NCBI GenBank assembly: GCA_007753675.1
Contig: CP036432.1
Coordinates: 5,554,394 to 5,618,393, forward strand
From: Stieleria magnilauensis
GTDB taxonomy: Bacteria > Planctomycetota > Planctomycetia > Pirellulales > Pirellulaceae
Length of the DNA stretch: 64,000 bases
Reading direction: 5' to 3'
The notes under the pieces were generated by a model. The model saw only the letters and a list, made by a program, of their open reading frames with translations, was not told the origin of the DNA and ran no database searches. A program made the translations under genes and the position numbers. Positions 1-9,335 of this stretch are shown piece by piece; the stretch's first letter is position 1, and each line of letters begins with the position of its first letter.

Positions 1-2430
1 ATTTTCCAACAGCCCCGCGACCGACAACGCTTGATCACGAATCATCTCCGCCGTCAACCGTGTTCGCGGACCGCGCGCCAGCAACCGGTTGCGCGGGTCG
101 TGCTCGCGCAGCGATTCCGGCGCCGCGCTGGTCTGACGATACACAGACGACAGCACGAGTTCTCGCAACAGCGGTTTCAGTTGCCAACGGTGTTGTTCAC
201 GTAGACGCAACGCGAGATGGTCCAACAGTTCGCGATCCGCCGGTTGTGTTCCACTGGATCCGAAATCTTCCAAGGTCTCGACCAAGCCGATCCCAAACAG
301 CTGCGCCCAGATACGATTGACCCAGACCCGGGCGGCCAACGGGTTGTCGCGCGAAACGATCCAGCGGGCAAAGTCCAACCGGTTGCGAACCGTTTGCTCG
401 GTGTCAAAAACGGTGGGGATTCCCGGCGGGATCTCTTCGCCACGATCGAGCCAATTGCCGCGAATGAATTGACGTGTCGCCCGGCCGACCGCGGCTTGGC
501 GTTGCTGCATCACCGGCAGGTCCGCGCCACGCACTTTCGCGGCCGCTTGCTTCGCTTGCTCCAATGCTTCGGTCGCGTCGGCAAGTGCCTTCGATGCGAT
601 CAACTCCGTCCAAGCCGCTTCGTCGCAGACCTGCCAACGAAAATGGCGGATCGGCGTCGCCAGATTACCGGCAACGCTGTTGGATTGCAGCATCTCCAGC
701 CGCAGCACTGCACCGGGGCCGAACGCTTCGGGCACCAGACGATCACGGAGCACAAAGACGGCCCAACGGGGACGATACAGTTTTGGATAACCGCCGACGC
801 CGGCGGCGTCCTTGTCCAGACTCGATCGCGGGTCTTCCGGACCGGTCAGTGCATCGGCGAAGACATCGGCGATCGGCACCGGAATCACGGTCCCGTCCGC
901 CTTCTCCACGGACAGTTTCAACTGACTCAAGACCGAGCCTTGTTCGGGCCAGTTGGCGGGGTTGTCCGAGGCGGGCAGGATTTCAATTCGCAGAGCGGTC
1001 AATGGCGGCGCGTCGGCCTGGACCGTGTAACGAACCCCCGGCGGGAACGTGCCGCCGGCGGTGCGGACGCGATCGTCCTCGATCCGCAAGGCGCCTTCGG
1101 TACTCGAGGCGTTCGACGGGACCAGCGGACTCCAAGCAACCTTCCCGGCAAGCTCGCTGCCCAGTTGATTGCGTTCATCACGCCGCCGCTGGTAGGTCCG
1201 TTGGACTTCGACCGCCGCCGCAAGACGTGCCGGATCGTCGGGGATTTTCAGTGTCGGATAGTCCGAGGGCAAATCGGCATCCAGCGTGTCATTCATGATC
1301 GCCATGCAGGCGTAATATTCTTCGTGCTTGAACGCGTCGTAGGGGTGAGAATGGCACTGCACACACCCAAACGTTGTCGCCTGCCAAACGGTCCAAGTGG
1401 TGTTGATCCGGTCGATCAATGCCGCGACGCGAAACTCTTCGTCGTCCGTGCCGCCTTCGGTGTTGGTCTGCGTGTTGCGGTGAAACGCGGTCGCAATCAG
1501 GTCGTCCGGCGTGGGCTGCTCCAGCAGGTCACCGGCCAGCTGACGGATGGTGAATTCGTCATACGGCATGTCGTCATTGAAAGCCCGAATCAACCAATCG
1601 CGATACGGCCACATGTCTCGATGCGGGTCTTTCTCAAACCCTTTCGAATCGGCATAGCGTGCCAAGTCCATCCAGACCGATGCCCATCGTTCTCCGAATC
1701 GCTCGCTGCCGAGCAACCGGTCGACTTCGCGCACATAAACCTGCTCCCGTGACGAAGCGTCAACGGCTCGATTCAGTTCGGTCCTGAACGATGCGATACG
1801 ATCCATCGACGGCGGCAAACCGATCAGGTCAAACGACACACGCCGCAGCCATTCCTCTGGATCGGCTTCGGGTGATGGAGACAGCCCTTGGCTTTTCAGT
1901 CGCTCGAGCACCCGTCCATCCAGCGGTTGCCGGGGCCAATTCGACCCGTCGCTTCCGGCCGCGATCGTGGCCGGCTGAAGCGGTTCCAACGACCACAGTC
2001 CGCCCCATTTAGCACCTTCGCGAATCCATCGCTCGAGCAATTCGATCTCGCCCGGCGACAAGGGATCGGGATGCTCATGGGGCGGCGGCATCCGCTCATC
2101 GGGATCGTCAGACTTGACCCGCTCGATCAAGATCGACGCGTCGGGATCACCGGGCTCGATCACCCATCCGTCCGGCGGCAACACTTTGTCGGCGTACACG
2201 AACGACAGGTCACCGGCTTGTTTCACCCCGCCGTGACAAGACGTGCAGTGCTGCGTCAGAATCGGACGGATCTGTTTGTTGAAATCGATCGGACGCTCGG
2301 CCTGGACCACGTCGCTGCCGCAACTGAAGCCGACGAGCAGAAAAATTCCAATCAGCCAGTGGATCCGGTCATCTTTCCGATGGGGATTCGCGATCCGGTC
2401 CGACAGCAGTGACTTTGCGACTGGGCGCAT
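1..2430 (-). CDS. PSD1-type PSCyt1/DUF1549/DUF1553 exported protein, C-terminus cut by window edge
   Basis: The reverse strand is open from an ATG at 2428-2430 to base 1 (810 codons) and continues outside the window, so the protein lacks its C-terminus here. A hydrophobic stretch at about residues 24-36 is a probable signal/anchor. A PSCyt1-like segment follows with CTSCH at 62-66, then DUF1549 with LPP and WMDLARYAD motifs and a second CxxCH (CVQCH) near residue 357, and DUF1553 with [13 protein letters not shown] and [10 protein letters not shown] near the cut end. In this family the CxxCH motifs are thought to bind haem c, which is not proven experimentally. Function is unknown; genes of this type usually sit next to a DUF1501 gene, which would here lie left of the window or be the one at 2908. 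I translated this frame directly because edge-truncated frames are easy to miss. Confidence 0.9.
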   Translation of the reverse strand, partial: MRPVAKSLLSDRIANPHRKDDRIHWLIGIFLLVGFSCGSDVVQAERPIDFNKQIRPILTQHCTSCHGGVKQAGDLSFVYADKVLPPDGWVIEPGDPDASILIERVKSDDPDERMPPPHEHPDPLSPGEIELLERWIREGAKWGGLWSLEPLQPATIAAGSDGSNWPRQPLDGRVLERLKSQGLSPSPEADPEEWLRRVSFDLIGLPPSMDRIASFRTELNRAVDASSREQVYVREVDRLLGSERFGERWASVWMDLARYADSKGFEKDPHRDMWPYRDWLIRAFNDDMPYDEFTIRQLAGDLLEQPTPDDLIATAFHRNTQTNTEGGTDDEEFRVAALIDRINTTWTVWQATTFGCVQCHSHPYDAFKHEEYYACMAIMNDTLDADLPSDYPTLKIPDDPARLAAAVEVQRTYQRRRDERNQLGSELAGKVAWSPLVPSNASSTEGALRIEDDRVRTAGGTFPPGVRYTVQADAPPLTALRIEILPASDNPANWPEQGSVLSQLKLSVEKADGTVIPVPIADVFADALTGPEDPRSSLDKDAAGVGGYPKLYRPRWAVFVLRDRLVPEAFGPGAVLRLEMLQSNSVAGNLATPIRHFRWQVCDEAAWTELIASKALADATEALEQAKQAAAKVRGADLPVMQQRQAAVGRATRQFIRGNWLDRGEEIPPGIPTVFDTEQTVRNRLDFARWIVSRDNPLAARVWVNRIWAQLFGIGLVETLEDFGSSGTQPADRELLDHLALRLREQHRWQLKPLLRELVLSSVYRQTSAAPESLREHDPRNRLLARGPRTRLTAEMIRDQALSVAGLLEN

Positions 2431-2907
2431 CCCGCCTAGTAAGCCACCCTCCCGGCGGGCAATGGTGCCTGCAAAACGATTGCGTGTCAGATTTGGCCTG
2501 AGCGGACGCCTTCGGCCAAGGGCCGTTGACATCCATAGCCTTGGGCATCGCCCAAGGTACGCAAGCGTAAACGAGAGGAGTTGGCCAACGGCCATAAATA
2601 ATTGGCTCGTCAACGGCGAATGTTGTGCATGGCCGTTGGCCAAATCCGACTCTGTTTGGATCTTTTCCCTGGGGCGGCGCCACCTCGCAAGTGCTCGGTT
2701 GGCTTGCCCCAGGCTACGGATATGCATGCCCCTTGGGCAAAAGGCAACTTGCGTAAACACCCGTGCGTGGCACGAAGGTCGAGCGAAGCGGGGGGAGGTC
2801 GAACTGAACATCGCCGATGCACGTCCGGGCACCTGCATGCGACGTAGAACGCTAGCAGCTTGGAACACGCGAATCGCCGGAGGGTGTGAAAGGGACAAGG
2901 GCATGAC
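2431..2907. repeat. Gene-free stretch with degenerate dispersed repeats and a perfect hairpin
   Basis: No convincing gene is present. A perfect 8-bp stem CCTTGGGC-ATC-GCCCAAGG lies at 2539-2557. A segment at 2692-2720 (TGCTCGGTTGGCTTGCCCC and following bases) recurs in inverted orientation at 37565-37594, so part of the stretch belongs to a dispersed repeat family. It separates the left PSD1 gene from the next DUF1501 gene; the hairpin has no T-run and is not a classical terminator. Confidence 0.6.
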
Positions 2908-4323
2908 TTAGCTGTTCAGAATCGTGTCGATGACGCGTCCGTGCACGTCGGTCAAACGGAAATCACGTCCCGAATAACGGTAGGTCAAACGTTTGTGATT
3001 GAAACCTAATTGATGCAAGACGGTGGCGTGAAAATCAGGCATCGTGACTTTGTTTTCCGTCACCGCCATCGCCAGTTCGTCGGTCGCTCCGTAGGTCATT
3101 CCCCCACGCACGCCGCCACCGGCCATCCACACGGTGTAACCATCGATGTGATGATCGCGGCCGACTTTGGTCGGATCCTTGACCTGCTGGACCGTCGGCG
3201 TGCGGCCCATTTCGCCACCCCAGATGACCAGCGTTTCGTCCAGCATTCCACGTTGCTTTAGATCCGTCAACAACGCGGCGATCGGCTGATCCGATTCCTT
3301 TGCCAAACGCGTGATGTTTCGTACGATCGAACCGTGGTTGTCCCACGGTTGGCCACCGCCGTGGTAGCACTGGATGTAGCGTACACCGCGTTCGGCCAGG
3401 CGTCTCGCGTACAGCATGTTGCGGCCCTGAGTCGTCTCGCCGTACAGCTCGCGAATGTGCGCCGGTTCTTGCGACAAGTCAAAGGCATCCGTTCCGGCAC
3501 TTTGCATCCGGAACGCCAACTCCATCGTGTGAATGCGACTCTCCAATCGCTCGTCTCCCGGTCGCTGTGCCGCGTGTCGCTGGTTCAAGAATTGGGTCAG
3601 CGCCAATTGGGCCCGCTGCGACCCGGGGCGAACATCATCACGCGTCAGGTTGGCGACGATCTGTTTGCCGGTATTTTCCGTGTCGATGTGCGTTCCCTGA
3701 TAAACGCCCGGCATGAACGCACTGGTCCAGTTGCGCGACTGTGCGGTCGGCAACCCGCGGGGACACAAAACGACGAACCCTGGCAATTCATCGCTTTCGT
3801 TGCCCAAACCGTACAACAACCACGAACCGAGACTGGGTCGCGGCAGGGTGGCGTGTCCGCAATTGGTCAACAGCAACCCGGGCGTGTGATTGGCGATTTC
3901 GCCTTGCATGCTGCGAATGACACACAGATCATCGGCGTGCCGGGCGACATTGGGAAACAGCTCGCTGACCTCCAATCCGCACTCGCCGTAGCGTTTGAAT
4001 TGGAATGGGGAGCCGAACAGGTTGCCAGCGCGGTTGCGTTGGGTCGGTTGCAACTGTTTCTTGACTGAATCAGGAAGCGGCTTGCCGTCGAGCCGGTTGA
4101 GTTCGGGTTTGCGGTCAAACGTGTCCATCTGGGACGGACCGCCGTTCATGAACAAGTGGATGACGCGTTTGACCCGAGCCGGAAAGTGCGGCGATTGCTG
4201 GCTCAACGGCGACTCTTCGGGCGCCCTGCCGGCTTCGGCCGGTTCGTGCAACAGGCTGGCCAGTGCGATCGACCCGAGACTGGTCGACTGCAACAACTGA
4301 CGACGTGAAACGAAAGGGTTCAT
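2908..4323 (-). CDS. DUF1501 domain protein with Tat-like signal
   Basis: A 471-residue DUF1501 protein; the family belongs to the alkaline phosphatase/sulfatase-like superfamily, but activity is unproven. The N-terminus MNPFVSRRQLLQ carries a twin-arginine motif and a short hydrophobic segment, suggesting export through Tat. Family features visible include HLFMNGGPSQMDTFD near residue 60, WGGEMGRTP, the DHHIDGYTVWMAGGG block and the C-terminal [10 protein letters not shown]. An in-frame ATG five codons earlier (4338) would overlap the upstream PSD1 gene by 11 bases; I prefer 4323 because it places the Tat motif near the N-terminus and starts 4 bases after the PSD1 stop. The two genes are almost certainly co-translated. 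Confidence 0.92.
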   Translation of the reverse strand: MNPFVSRRQLLQSTSLGSIALASLLHEPAEAGRAPEESPLSQQSPHFPARVKRVIHLFMNGGPSQMDTFDRKPELNRLDGKPLPDSVKKQLQPTQRNRAGNLFGSPFQFKRYGECGLEVSELFPNVARHADDLCVIRSMQGEIANHTPGLLLTNCGHATLPRPSLGSWLLYGLGNESDELPGFVVLCPRGLPTAQSRNWTSAFMPGVYQGTHIDTENTGKQIVANLTRDDVRPGSQRAQLALTQFLNQRHAAQRPGDERLESRIHTMELAFRMQSAGTDAFDLSQEPAHIRELYGETTQGRNMLYARRLAERGVRYIQCYHGGGQPWDNHGSIVRNITRLAKESDQPIAALLTDLKQRGMLDETLVIWGGEMGRTPTVQQVKDPTKVGRDHHIDGYTVWMAGGGVRGGMTYGATDELAMAVTENKVTMPDFHATVLHQLGFNHKRLTYRYSGRDFRLTDVHGRVIDTILNS

Positions 4324-4327
4324 GTTG

Positions 4328-6742
4328 CTAGTCCACATACTGAAATTCGTTGCTCATCAACAACGCCTGGGCGACGAGCGGCCACGGCGAAACGATGAAG
4401 CGTGTTTGTGGCCGGTCCGGTTTTTGAAATCGCTGTTGAAATTCGACCAATTTCAAAGTTCTGGAAACTTCCGCGGCGACCGGTTCGCGTCCCAAGATCG
4501 TCCGAAACAGAAACTCCACCTTGGCCTCGTCACCCTCGATCCGCGTCAACGCGTCAGCCGATGCGATCGCGGCGGCCTGGTCGATCACCAGCGGCGAGTT
4601 CATGAGGAACAATGCTTGTTGGGCGACGATGCTTTCGCCCCGCGCGGGTTGCGTTTGCACGGGAGCCGGGAAGTCAAAGGCCCTGAGCGTGGGATCCAAA
4701 TTGAAGCGATTGATGAATCCGTAGATCGCGCGACGACGGGTGTAGTCGTCGCCCCAGAGTCGCTCGGGGTGACCGCCAATCCGACGGTCCAATCGGCCGG
4801 CGACCAGCAACATGCTGTCTCGAATCACTTCGATGGTCAGATGTTTTCGATTGGCCCGCCACAGCCATCGGTTCTCGGGATCCACCACGGCCGCAGTCTC
4901 GCGCGTTCGACTGGATTGCTGATAGGTCTGTGACATCACGATCCGTCGCACCAGATGTTTGACCGACCAGTCGTGGCGAATGAAGTCATCGGCCAACCAG
5001 TCCAACAATCGGGGGTGCGTCGGCGGAGCCCCTTGCAATCCGAAATCCGATGGCGTGTCCACCAGATGCGAACCGATCAGGTATCCCCAAACGCGGTTGA
5101 CGAACACACGGGCGGTAAGCGGATTGTCCGGCGAGGCGATCTTGTCGGCCAATTGCAATCGGCCGCTGTTGGTCTCGGGAAACGCGTGCTGCTGCGGATC
5201 CAGGATCTTCAGAAATCGACGGGGGACCGCCTCGCCGCGTGCGGCAGCATCGCCCCGGACGAAGACAAACGATTCCGGTGGCTGCTTCCGCTCGGCAACC
5301 ACCATCGCCCGCTCCGGGGCACCGGGGTGAAACGTGAGCAACTCGGCCAATTCCGTCTCACGAATCTTCTGCGCGATGGGCCGATTGTTGTTTTTCGCCT
5401 TCTTGCCCGCAGCCCCGTTGATCTTGGCTTCGATGGCCGATCGCTTCTTGGCAAAGTCGGCGGATTGGGATGGTGTCGGCTGGTACGATGTCAACACCGG
5501 CTGCTTCGTTTCGTCCAACGGATTGACCCGAGCGACTGCGGCAAACACGCCTCGCAACGAATAGTAGTCCGCCGTCGGCACGGGTTCGAACTTGTGATCG
5601 TGACAGCGCGCACAGGCCACCGTGATGCCCATCAGACCACGCGTGGTCACATCGATCCAATCATCCAACGCTTCGTTTTGCGCCCGGCTGGAATACGGGC
5701 CCGATGCATAAAAGCCGAGTGCCGCCATTTCCGGTGCATCCCCCGCGAAACCCATCAGGTCCGCCGCAATCTGCTCTTTCAGAAATTGATCATAAGGCTT
5801 GTCGTTATTGAGCGAACGCACGACGTAGTCGCGATAGGAAAACGCGAACGGGTGGTAATGCGGCGTGCGTGTGTCGGGACGATAGTTATTGTCGGTGTCG
5901 GCATAGCGAACGACGTCCAACCACAAACGTCCGAGATGTTGTCCGAACTCGGGTGATTCGATCAGTTGGTCGATCAACCGCGGCGTCGCGCCGTCGGGAT
6001 CCACTTCCGTCGCTTCCTGAAACGCGGTGACTTGCTCAAACGTCGGCGGCAACCCCGTCAGATCACAGTACAAGCGACGCGTCAAGGTCGTGGCGTCGGC
6101 GGGAGGAGAAGGCGTCAGCTGGGCGCTAGACAACGCATCGAGCACGAAACAATCAATCGCGTTTTCACCCCAACGCTCGTGCTCGGTATCGATCGCCCCC
6201 GGTGACGGGATCTCGACCGGGCGAACCGGCTGAAAGGCCCAATGGTTTTCCGCTTGATCAAACAAGTAGTCCTGGTCGCCCAAACGCGAGAACTCGGTCT
6301 CGCCCATGTCATCGGCCGGCCCATGCGCACCACGTCGGACCCACTGCTCGAACAACGCAATCGCTTCGTCATCGAGTCGCTGCTCCGGCGGCATCTGCAG
6401 ATCATCGTTGTCATAGCGAATCGCGGTGATCAGCAAAGACGTATCGGGTTCGCCGGGAACCACGGCCTTGCTCGTGTCACCACCCTCGATCCACCCCGAT
6501 CGCCGATCCAGTAGCAAACCGCCCTGCTGCTCACCGGCCTCTTCACTGTGGCACTCGTAGCAGTGCTCGACCAACAACGGGCGGATCTTTTGTTCAAAGA
6601 ATCTTAGTTCGTCGGCCGAATCATTCGTCCGACGCTCTTCGGCACGCAGAGATCCCGTGCCGCAGGGCATCAGAGCACCCGCAACCAGTCCGGCGAGAAC
6701 GGTCAAGCGCAAGAGGGCGTGGCGATGGAAACAAGCTTGCAT
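4328..6742 (-). CDS. PSD1-type PSCyt1/DUF1549/DUF1553 exported protein
   Basis: The predicted protein has 804 residues. A signal peptide is visible at about 1-33 (HALLRLTVLAGLVAGAL). The PSCyt1 haem-type motif CYECH is at 61-65 and a second CxxCH, CARCHDHKFEP, near residue 377 inside the DUF1549 region; DUF1553 follows with RVFVNRVWGYLIG, DWLADDFIRHDWSVKHLVR and IEVIRDSMLLVAGRLDR. The reading frame is open 39 codons further upstream (to 6859), but that extension is arginine-rich and lacks family character, so the ATG at 6742 is preferred. It is the first gene of a two-gene unit with DUF1501 at 2908-4323. Biological role is unknown; family members are thought to act outside the cytoplasmic membrane. 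Confidence 0.92.
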   Translation of the reverse strand: MQACFHRHALLRLTVLAGLVAGALMPCGTGSLRAEERRTNDSADELRFFEQKIRPLLVEHCYECHSEEAGEQQGGLLLDRRSGWIEGGDTSKAVVPGEPDTSLLITAIRYDNDDLQMPPEQRLDDEAIALFEQWVRRGAHGPADDMGETEFSRLGDQDYLFDQAENHWAFQPVRPVEIPSPGAIDTEHERWGENAIDCFVLDALSSAQLTPSPPADATTLTRRLYCDLTGLPPTFEQVTAFQEATEVDPDGATPRLIDQLIESPEFGQHLGRLWLDVVRYADTDNNYRPDTRTPHYHPFAFSYRDYVVRSLNNDKPYDQFLKEQIAADLMGFAGDAPEMAALGFYASGPYSSRAQNEALDDWIDVTTRGLMGITVACARCHDHKFEPVPTADYYSLRGVFAAVARVNPLDETKQPVLTSYQPTPSQSADFAKKRSAIEAKINGAAGKKAKNNNRPIAQKIRETELAELLTFHPGAPERAMVVAERKQPPESFVFVRGDAAARGEAVPRRFLKILDPQQHAFPETNSGRLQLADKIASPDNPLTARVFVNRVWGYLIGSHLVDTPSDFGLQGAPPTHPRLLDWLADDFIRHDWSVKHLVRRIVMSQTYQQSSRTRETAAVVDPENRWLWRANRKHLTIEVIRDSMLLVAGRLDRRIGGHPERLWGDDYTRRRAIYGFINRFNLDPTLRAFDFPAPVQTQPARGESIVAQQALFLMNSPLVIDQAAAIASADALTRIEGDEAKVEFLFRTILGREPVAAEVSRTLKLVEFQQRFQKPDRPQTRFIVSPWPLVAQALLMSNEFQYVD

Positions 6743-6952
6743 CGACGGGGCAGCGGTTGGAATGGCGAAGAATTCACCGTGGCGGGGGACCGCTCTGCGG
6801 CCACCACCATTGTGATCGAGTCGGAAACCGCTGTCCAGGCAAGATCGCGGGTGGTGCAATCACGGCTCACCAGCGGGCGGAAGAACATTAGGATACGATA
6901 AGCCCCCAGCATGCTGATCAAACAACCCGAAAACTCTCCTCCAGTCGCCCCC

Positions 6953-7963
6953 ATGAACCGACACCAACCACGACTCGTTGCCCGCAGTCTTAGCCTGTGT
7001 CTGCTGCTCTTTTCACCGTTCCTAGCGTCGCTGCGTGCGGAGCCATTGGCGGCGGAATTGGCTGGTGATTGGTCGCTGCAGCTTGATTCCGGTCTGCCGG
7101 CCTGGATGAGTGTCCAAGAACGTGACGGCCGACCGTTGGTCTTCTTGCGGTTGTACGTCGGCTCGGCCGGTCCCTATCAGAACGTCGAACAATCCGACGG
7201 ACGGCTGAAGTTCGCGATCAGGAAGAACAAGAACACAAAATCAACGACCACCGTGGACGTCGGCATGGTCGACGGAAAACTCGACGGCCTGATCTTGCGA
7301 CAGTCTCCCGATGGCTCGATCCAGCGTGAGCGGTTTACCGGAAAGAAGATTCCGCCGATGCCCACCGTCGCACCCGATTTGTCCAAGGTCCGGTTCGGTC
7401 ATCCGATCGCGTTATTCAACGGCAAGGATCTGACCGGATGGACGGTTCATGAACCCGAAAAGAAGAATGGCTGGAGTGTCGAAGAGGGCGTGCTCAAGAA
7501 CACGACTCCCAAGACCGACTTCAGTGCCACCGGTGACTATGCGAACCTGAAAACCGAAGCGGTGTTCGAAGACTTTTGGTTGCATATCGAGTTTCTTGTC
7601 GAAACGCAACGCAACAGCGGCATCTACCTGCGCGGGATGTACGAGGCGCAAGTGGTCGATCGAGACTCTCGGATGCAAGGCTTGCAGGGCGTGGGCGCGA
7701 TCTTTGGCATGATCGAACCCGCGTTCAATGCGGGCAAACCGGGCGGCCAGTGGCAGAGCTATGACATCACGCTGGTCGACCGTCACGTCACCGTGGTCTT
7801 GAACGGCGAAAAAGTCATCGACAACCAACCCGTCACCGGGCCGACCGCGGGCGCCGTCCACACCAACCCCACTGAACCGGGCCCGATCTACTTACAGGGC
7901 GACCACACCAACGTGTCCTATCGAGACATCTACCTGGCGCCGGTGATCAAGGATGCCCCTTGA
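6953..7963 (+). CDS. DUF1080 (3-keto-disaccharide hydrolase-like) exported protein
   Basis: The 336-residue product has a signal peptide at about 1-31 (SLSLCLLLFSPFLASLRAEP), an uncharacterised N-terminal beta-rich region to about 140, and a DUF1080 domain from about 150 to the end, opened by ALFNGKDLTGWTVHEPE and containing NSGIYLRGMYEAQV and GPIYLQGDHTNVSYRDIYL. DUF1080 has a concanavalin-like lectin/glucanase fold, and some characterised members hydrolyse 3-keto-glycosides; a sugar-directed role is inference here. The frame is open from an ATG at 6911, but 6953 puts the signal peptide at the N-terminus. It is transcribed divergently from the PSD1 gene starting at 6742. Confidence 0.9.
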   Translation: MNRHQPRLVARSLSLCLLLFSPFLASLRAEPLAAELAGDWSLQLDSGLPAWMSVQERDGRPLVFLRLYVGSAGPYQNVEQSDGRLKFAIRKNKNTKSTTTVDVGMVDGKLDGLILRQSPDGSIQRERFTGKKIPPMPTVAPDLSKVRFGHPIALFNGKDLTGWTVHEPEKKNGWSVEEGVLKNTTPKTDFSATGDYANLKTEAVFEDFWLHIEFLVETQRNSGIYLRGMYEAQVVDRDSRMQGLQGVGAIFGMIEPAFNAGKPGGQWQSYDITLVDRHVTVVLNGEKVIDNQPVTGPTAGAVHTNPTEPGPIYLQGDHTNVSYRDIYLAPVIKDAP

Positions 7964-8085
7964 GCAGAATGAAAAGAGAATCGATGACGGAAAACGCTGT
8001 GTATCGGCTTTCGATCGATCCGTCGTCCATTTTTTTGCCCCTGATCTTTCAGCCACCTCGGCCAAATGTCGGCAGACCGCGTGCG

Positions 8086-8391
8086 TCAGCTTTCCTTCGT
8101 TTTCTTGAAGCGTCCCAACGGGGACTCGACGACACGAAAGGCGTTCAACTGGACGCCTTCGTCGGCCAGGCGTTCGGCTTGGACGCTGGGGTTGCAGGGC
8201 GGCAGGTGGCCGTCGCTGTAGACGACGCGCCACCAGGGCAGGGTGTCCATCGATTGGGAAAGCATTCGTCCGGCGGCGCGTGATGCCTGCGGACGGCCGG
8301 CCGCGGCAGCGATGTCCGCGAAACTGACGACCTCGCCGGGACGCAAATTCGTGACCGCGTTGGCCATCTGCTGCTGAAATTCAGTTAGCAT
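8086..8391 (-). CDS. Alkyltransferase-like (ATL/MGMT-fold) DNA-binding protein
   Basis: The 101-residue product matches the DNA-binding domain of O6-methylguanine-DNA methyltransferase: LRPGEVVSFADIAAAAGRP (helix-turn-helix with the RPQASRAAGRML recognition helix) followed by LPWWRVVYSDGHLPP. The catalytic PCHRV of true methyltransferases is replaced by PWWRVV, so the protein should bind alkylated DNA without repairing it, as known ATLs do to recruit nucleotide excision repair. The frame is open to 8538, but the ATG at 8391 gives the usual ATL length. It lies convergent to the DUF1080 gene and divergent from the isomerase at 8445. Confidence 0.88.
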   Translation of the reverse strand: MLTEFQQQMANAVTNLRPGEVVSFADIAAAAGRPQASRAAGRMLSQSMDTLPWWRVVYSDGHLPPCNPSVQAERLADEGVQLNAFRVVESPLGRFKKTKES

Positions 8392-8444
8392 AGGAGGTTC
8401 GGTTCCCAACCCTTGAAACGTCCCAACACCTGGTAGGCCCCACC

Positions 8445-9335
8445 GTGAAACGTCGTGACTTTGTCGCCGCCAATCTGCTCGCCGCCGCCGGCGCGGCATT
8501 CGCCCCCCGACTCCTGATGAGCGACGATGACACGGCAAGTGGCGGCCGCATTCGACAATCCATCATGGGCTGGTGCTTCAACCCGATGGACATGCTGAAA
8601 CTGGCCGTCGAGTGCAAACGCATCGGCTTGGAAGCCATGGAGGGTATCAATTCAAAGCTCTACGACCAAGTCACCGCGATGGGACTGAATATCTCTTTGG
8701 TCGGCAGCCACGGGTTTGCCACCGGGCCGCTGGACCGAGACAATCACGCCGAAGTCGAACAGAAGCTGCGTGACGGAATCGATCTGGCGGTCAAATACGG
8801 CGCCCCCAACGTCATCACCTTCACCGGGATGCAAAAGCAAGGCATCAGCGACGCGGCCGCCCGCAAGAACTGTTTGGACTGTTGGAAACGCGTCATCCCC
8901 TATGCCGAAGAAAAAGGGATCGGTTTGGTCCTGGAGCATTTAAACAGCAAGGCGCACCTCAACCCCGACGGCAGCGTCCATCCGATGAAGGGACACCCGG
9001 GATACTGGGGCGACGACATCCACTTGTGCGCCGAACTGGTCAATGAAGTCGGCAGCGAAAAATTTAAACTGCTCTACGACATCTACCACGTTCAAATCAT
9101 GAACGGTGATCTGATCGCGAACCTGGAAAAATACCAGTCGATCATCGGCCACTACCACACCGCCGGCAATCCGGGACGCCGCGAATTGGACGGCCGCAAC
9201 GAAATCAATTACCCGGCCGTCATGCGCGCCATCAAGGCCACCGGGTACCGCGGCTACGTCGCCCAGGAATTCATTCCCACCAGCGAGGATCCGATCCGCT
9301 CGCTCGAAGAAGCTTACGCCGTCTGTGACGTCTAG
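8445..9335 (+). CDS. Hydroxypyruvate isomerase-like TIM-barrel protein with Tat signal
   Basis: A 296-residue protein of the Hyi/sugar phosphate isomerase (AP endonuclease 2) TIM-barrel family. The N-terminus MKRRDFVAANLLAAAGAAFA is a Tat-type signal, so the enzyme probably works outside the cytoplasm, which is common in planctomycetes. Barrel motifs that normally carry metal ligands are seen at LVLEHLNSKAH, LLYDIYHVQIMNGD, IGHYHTAGNPGRRELDG and VAQEFIP. The substrate cannot be told from sequence; hydroxypyruvate/tartronate semialdehyde is only the family name. Its stop codon shares the bases CTAG (9332-9335) with the stop of the convergent gene on the minus strand. Confidence 0.88.
   Translation: MKRRDFVAANLLAAAGAAFAPRLLMSDDDTASGGRIRQSIMGWCFNPMDMLKLAVECKRIGLEAMEGINSKLYDQVTAMGLNISLVGSHGFATGPLDRDNHAEVEQKLRDGIDLAVKYGAPNVITFTGMQKQGISDAAARKNCLDCWKRVIPYAEEKGIGLVLEHLNSKAHLNPDGSVHPMKGHPGYWGDDIHLCAELVNEVGSEKFKLLYDIYHVQIMNGDLIANLEKYQSIIGHYHTAGNPGRRELDGRNEINYPAVMRAIKATGYRGYVAQEFIPTSEDPIRSLEEAYAVCDV

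Noticed and set aside
217..1752. 511-residue frame on the plus strand
   Set aside because: Lies antisense inside the left PSD1 gene, whose minus-strand translation has clear family motifs; the plus frame is an effect of high GC.
8445..9335. Apurinic endonuclease for DNA repair
   Set aside because: The fold is shared, but a Tat signal and isomerase-like motifs make an exported sugar isomerase far more likely.
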